Shown piece by piece: positions 6,441 to 6,744 of a DNA stretch of 6,744 bases. This DNA comes from Rhodoferax sp. (GTDB lineage: Bacteria; Pseudomonadota; Gammaproteobacteria; Burkholderiales; Burkholderiaceae_C): NCBI GenBank assembly GCA_029946045.1, contig JAQSDS010000415.1, forward strand, positions 8,387 through 15,130. Reading direction: 5' to 3'. The translations under genes and the position numbers were made by a program. The number at the start of each line of letters is the position of its first letter. The stretch's first letter is position 1. The notes beneath the pieces are model-generated. The model searched no databases, had not been told where the DNA came from, and saw only the letters and a program-made list of their open reading frames with translations.

Positions 6441-6744
6441 TTATTTGCTTGGCCGCTTCCAGTTCGGGATGCTGATCTGGCGACCGCGTGCCACCGTGAG
6501 GGCCAGCGGCGCGGTGTCTTTGGTCAATGTTGATCCGCCTCCCACCGTGCCGCCGGCACCAATGGTCACGGGCGCAATCAGCACGCAGTTGCTGCCAATG
6601 TGGGCATCGGCTTCGATGATGGTACGGTGCTTGAAGGCGCCGTCGTAATTGGCGGTGATGGAGCCGGCACCGTAGTTGACGCGTTCGCCCAGGGTGGCGT
6701 CGCCCAGGTAGGCCAGGTGGTTGGCCTTGGCGCCTTTGGCCAGG
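6441..6744 (-). CDS. glmU: Bifunctional UDP-GlcNAc pyrophosphorylase / glucosamine-1-phosphate acetyltransferase (GlmU), C-terminal 100 codons
   Basis: Cytoplasmic enzyme catalysing the last two steps to UDP-GlcNAc. Only the C-terminal left-handed beta-helix acetyltransferase part is inside the window. It carries the acetyltransferase signature region [11 protein letters not shown], with the His matching the catalytic His363 of E. coli GlmU, then [42 protein letters not shown] and the C-terminal tail [14 protein letters not shown] ending in TAA (complement 6441-6443). Hexapeptide-repeat periodicity of small hydrophobics and glycines is clear. It converges with the Lrp-like gene across only 13 bp. 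The N-terminal uridyltransferase domain lies beyond the right edge. Confidence 0.96.
   Translation of the reverse strand, partial: LAKGAKANHLAYLGDATLGERVNYGAGSITANYDGAFKHRTIIEADAHIGSNCVLIAPVTIGAGGTVGGGSTLTKDTAPLALTVARGRQISIPNWKRPSK

Overview
This GC-rich window looks like a betaproteobacterial chromosome, most likely the Comamonadaceae (a Rhodoferax/Polaromonas-like organism). That placement is inferred from the protein sequence style, the codon usage and the way a Lrp/AsnC regulator sits beside glmU; it was not checked against a database. Everything except one short AT-rich island is densely coding.

Layout from left to right. The N-terminal 275 codons of glmS (glucosamine-6-phosphate synthase) run leftward off the window edge. 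A non-coding stretch of about 350 bases follows (827-1178): an AT-rich island full of GAAATATT-type inverted repeats, then a more ordinary stretch with short direct and inverted repeats. Next comes a rightward five-gene branched-chain-amino-acid-type (HAAT family) ABC importer cluster in the order livG, livF, periplasmic binding protein, livH, livM. A Lrp/AsnC-type regulator follows 68 bp downstream on the same strand. It converges, with a 13 bp gap, on the C-terminal 100 codons of glmU, which enters from the right edge.

How the genes work together. The exported binding protein captures a ligand in the periplasm and delivers it to the LivH/LivM membrane channel, which LivG/LivF power. The ligand cannot be read from sequence. 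A branched-chain amino acid is the family default, but the binding protein looks like the large amide/aromatic-acid branch of the family, so an aromatic or other carboxylate is possible. The Lrp-like protein is a natural candidate regulator of the importer and perhaps of glmS. GlmS and GlmU are the first and last enzymes of UDP-N-acetylglucosamine synthesis, and the importer cluster plus regulator lie between them.

No undescribed system is evident. The points most worth checking are the ATPase pair, whose non-consensus residues (including a Walker A Lys-to-Arg change in LivF) all fall in the same predicted composite ATP site, and the repeat-rich AT island in the glmS/livG divergent region. 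No tRNA, rRNA, CRISPR, insertion sequence or convincing terminator was seen.
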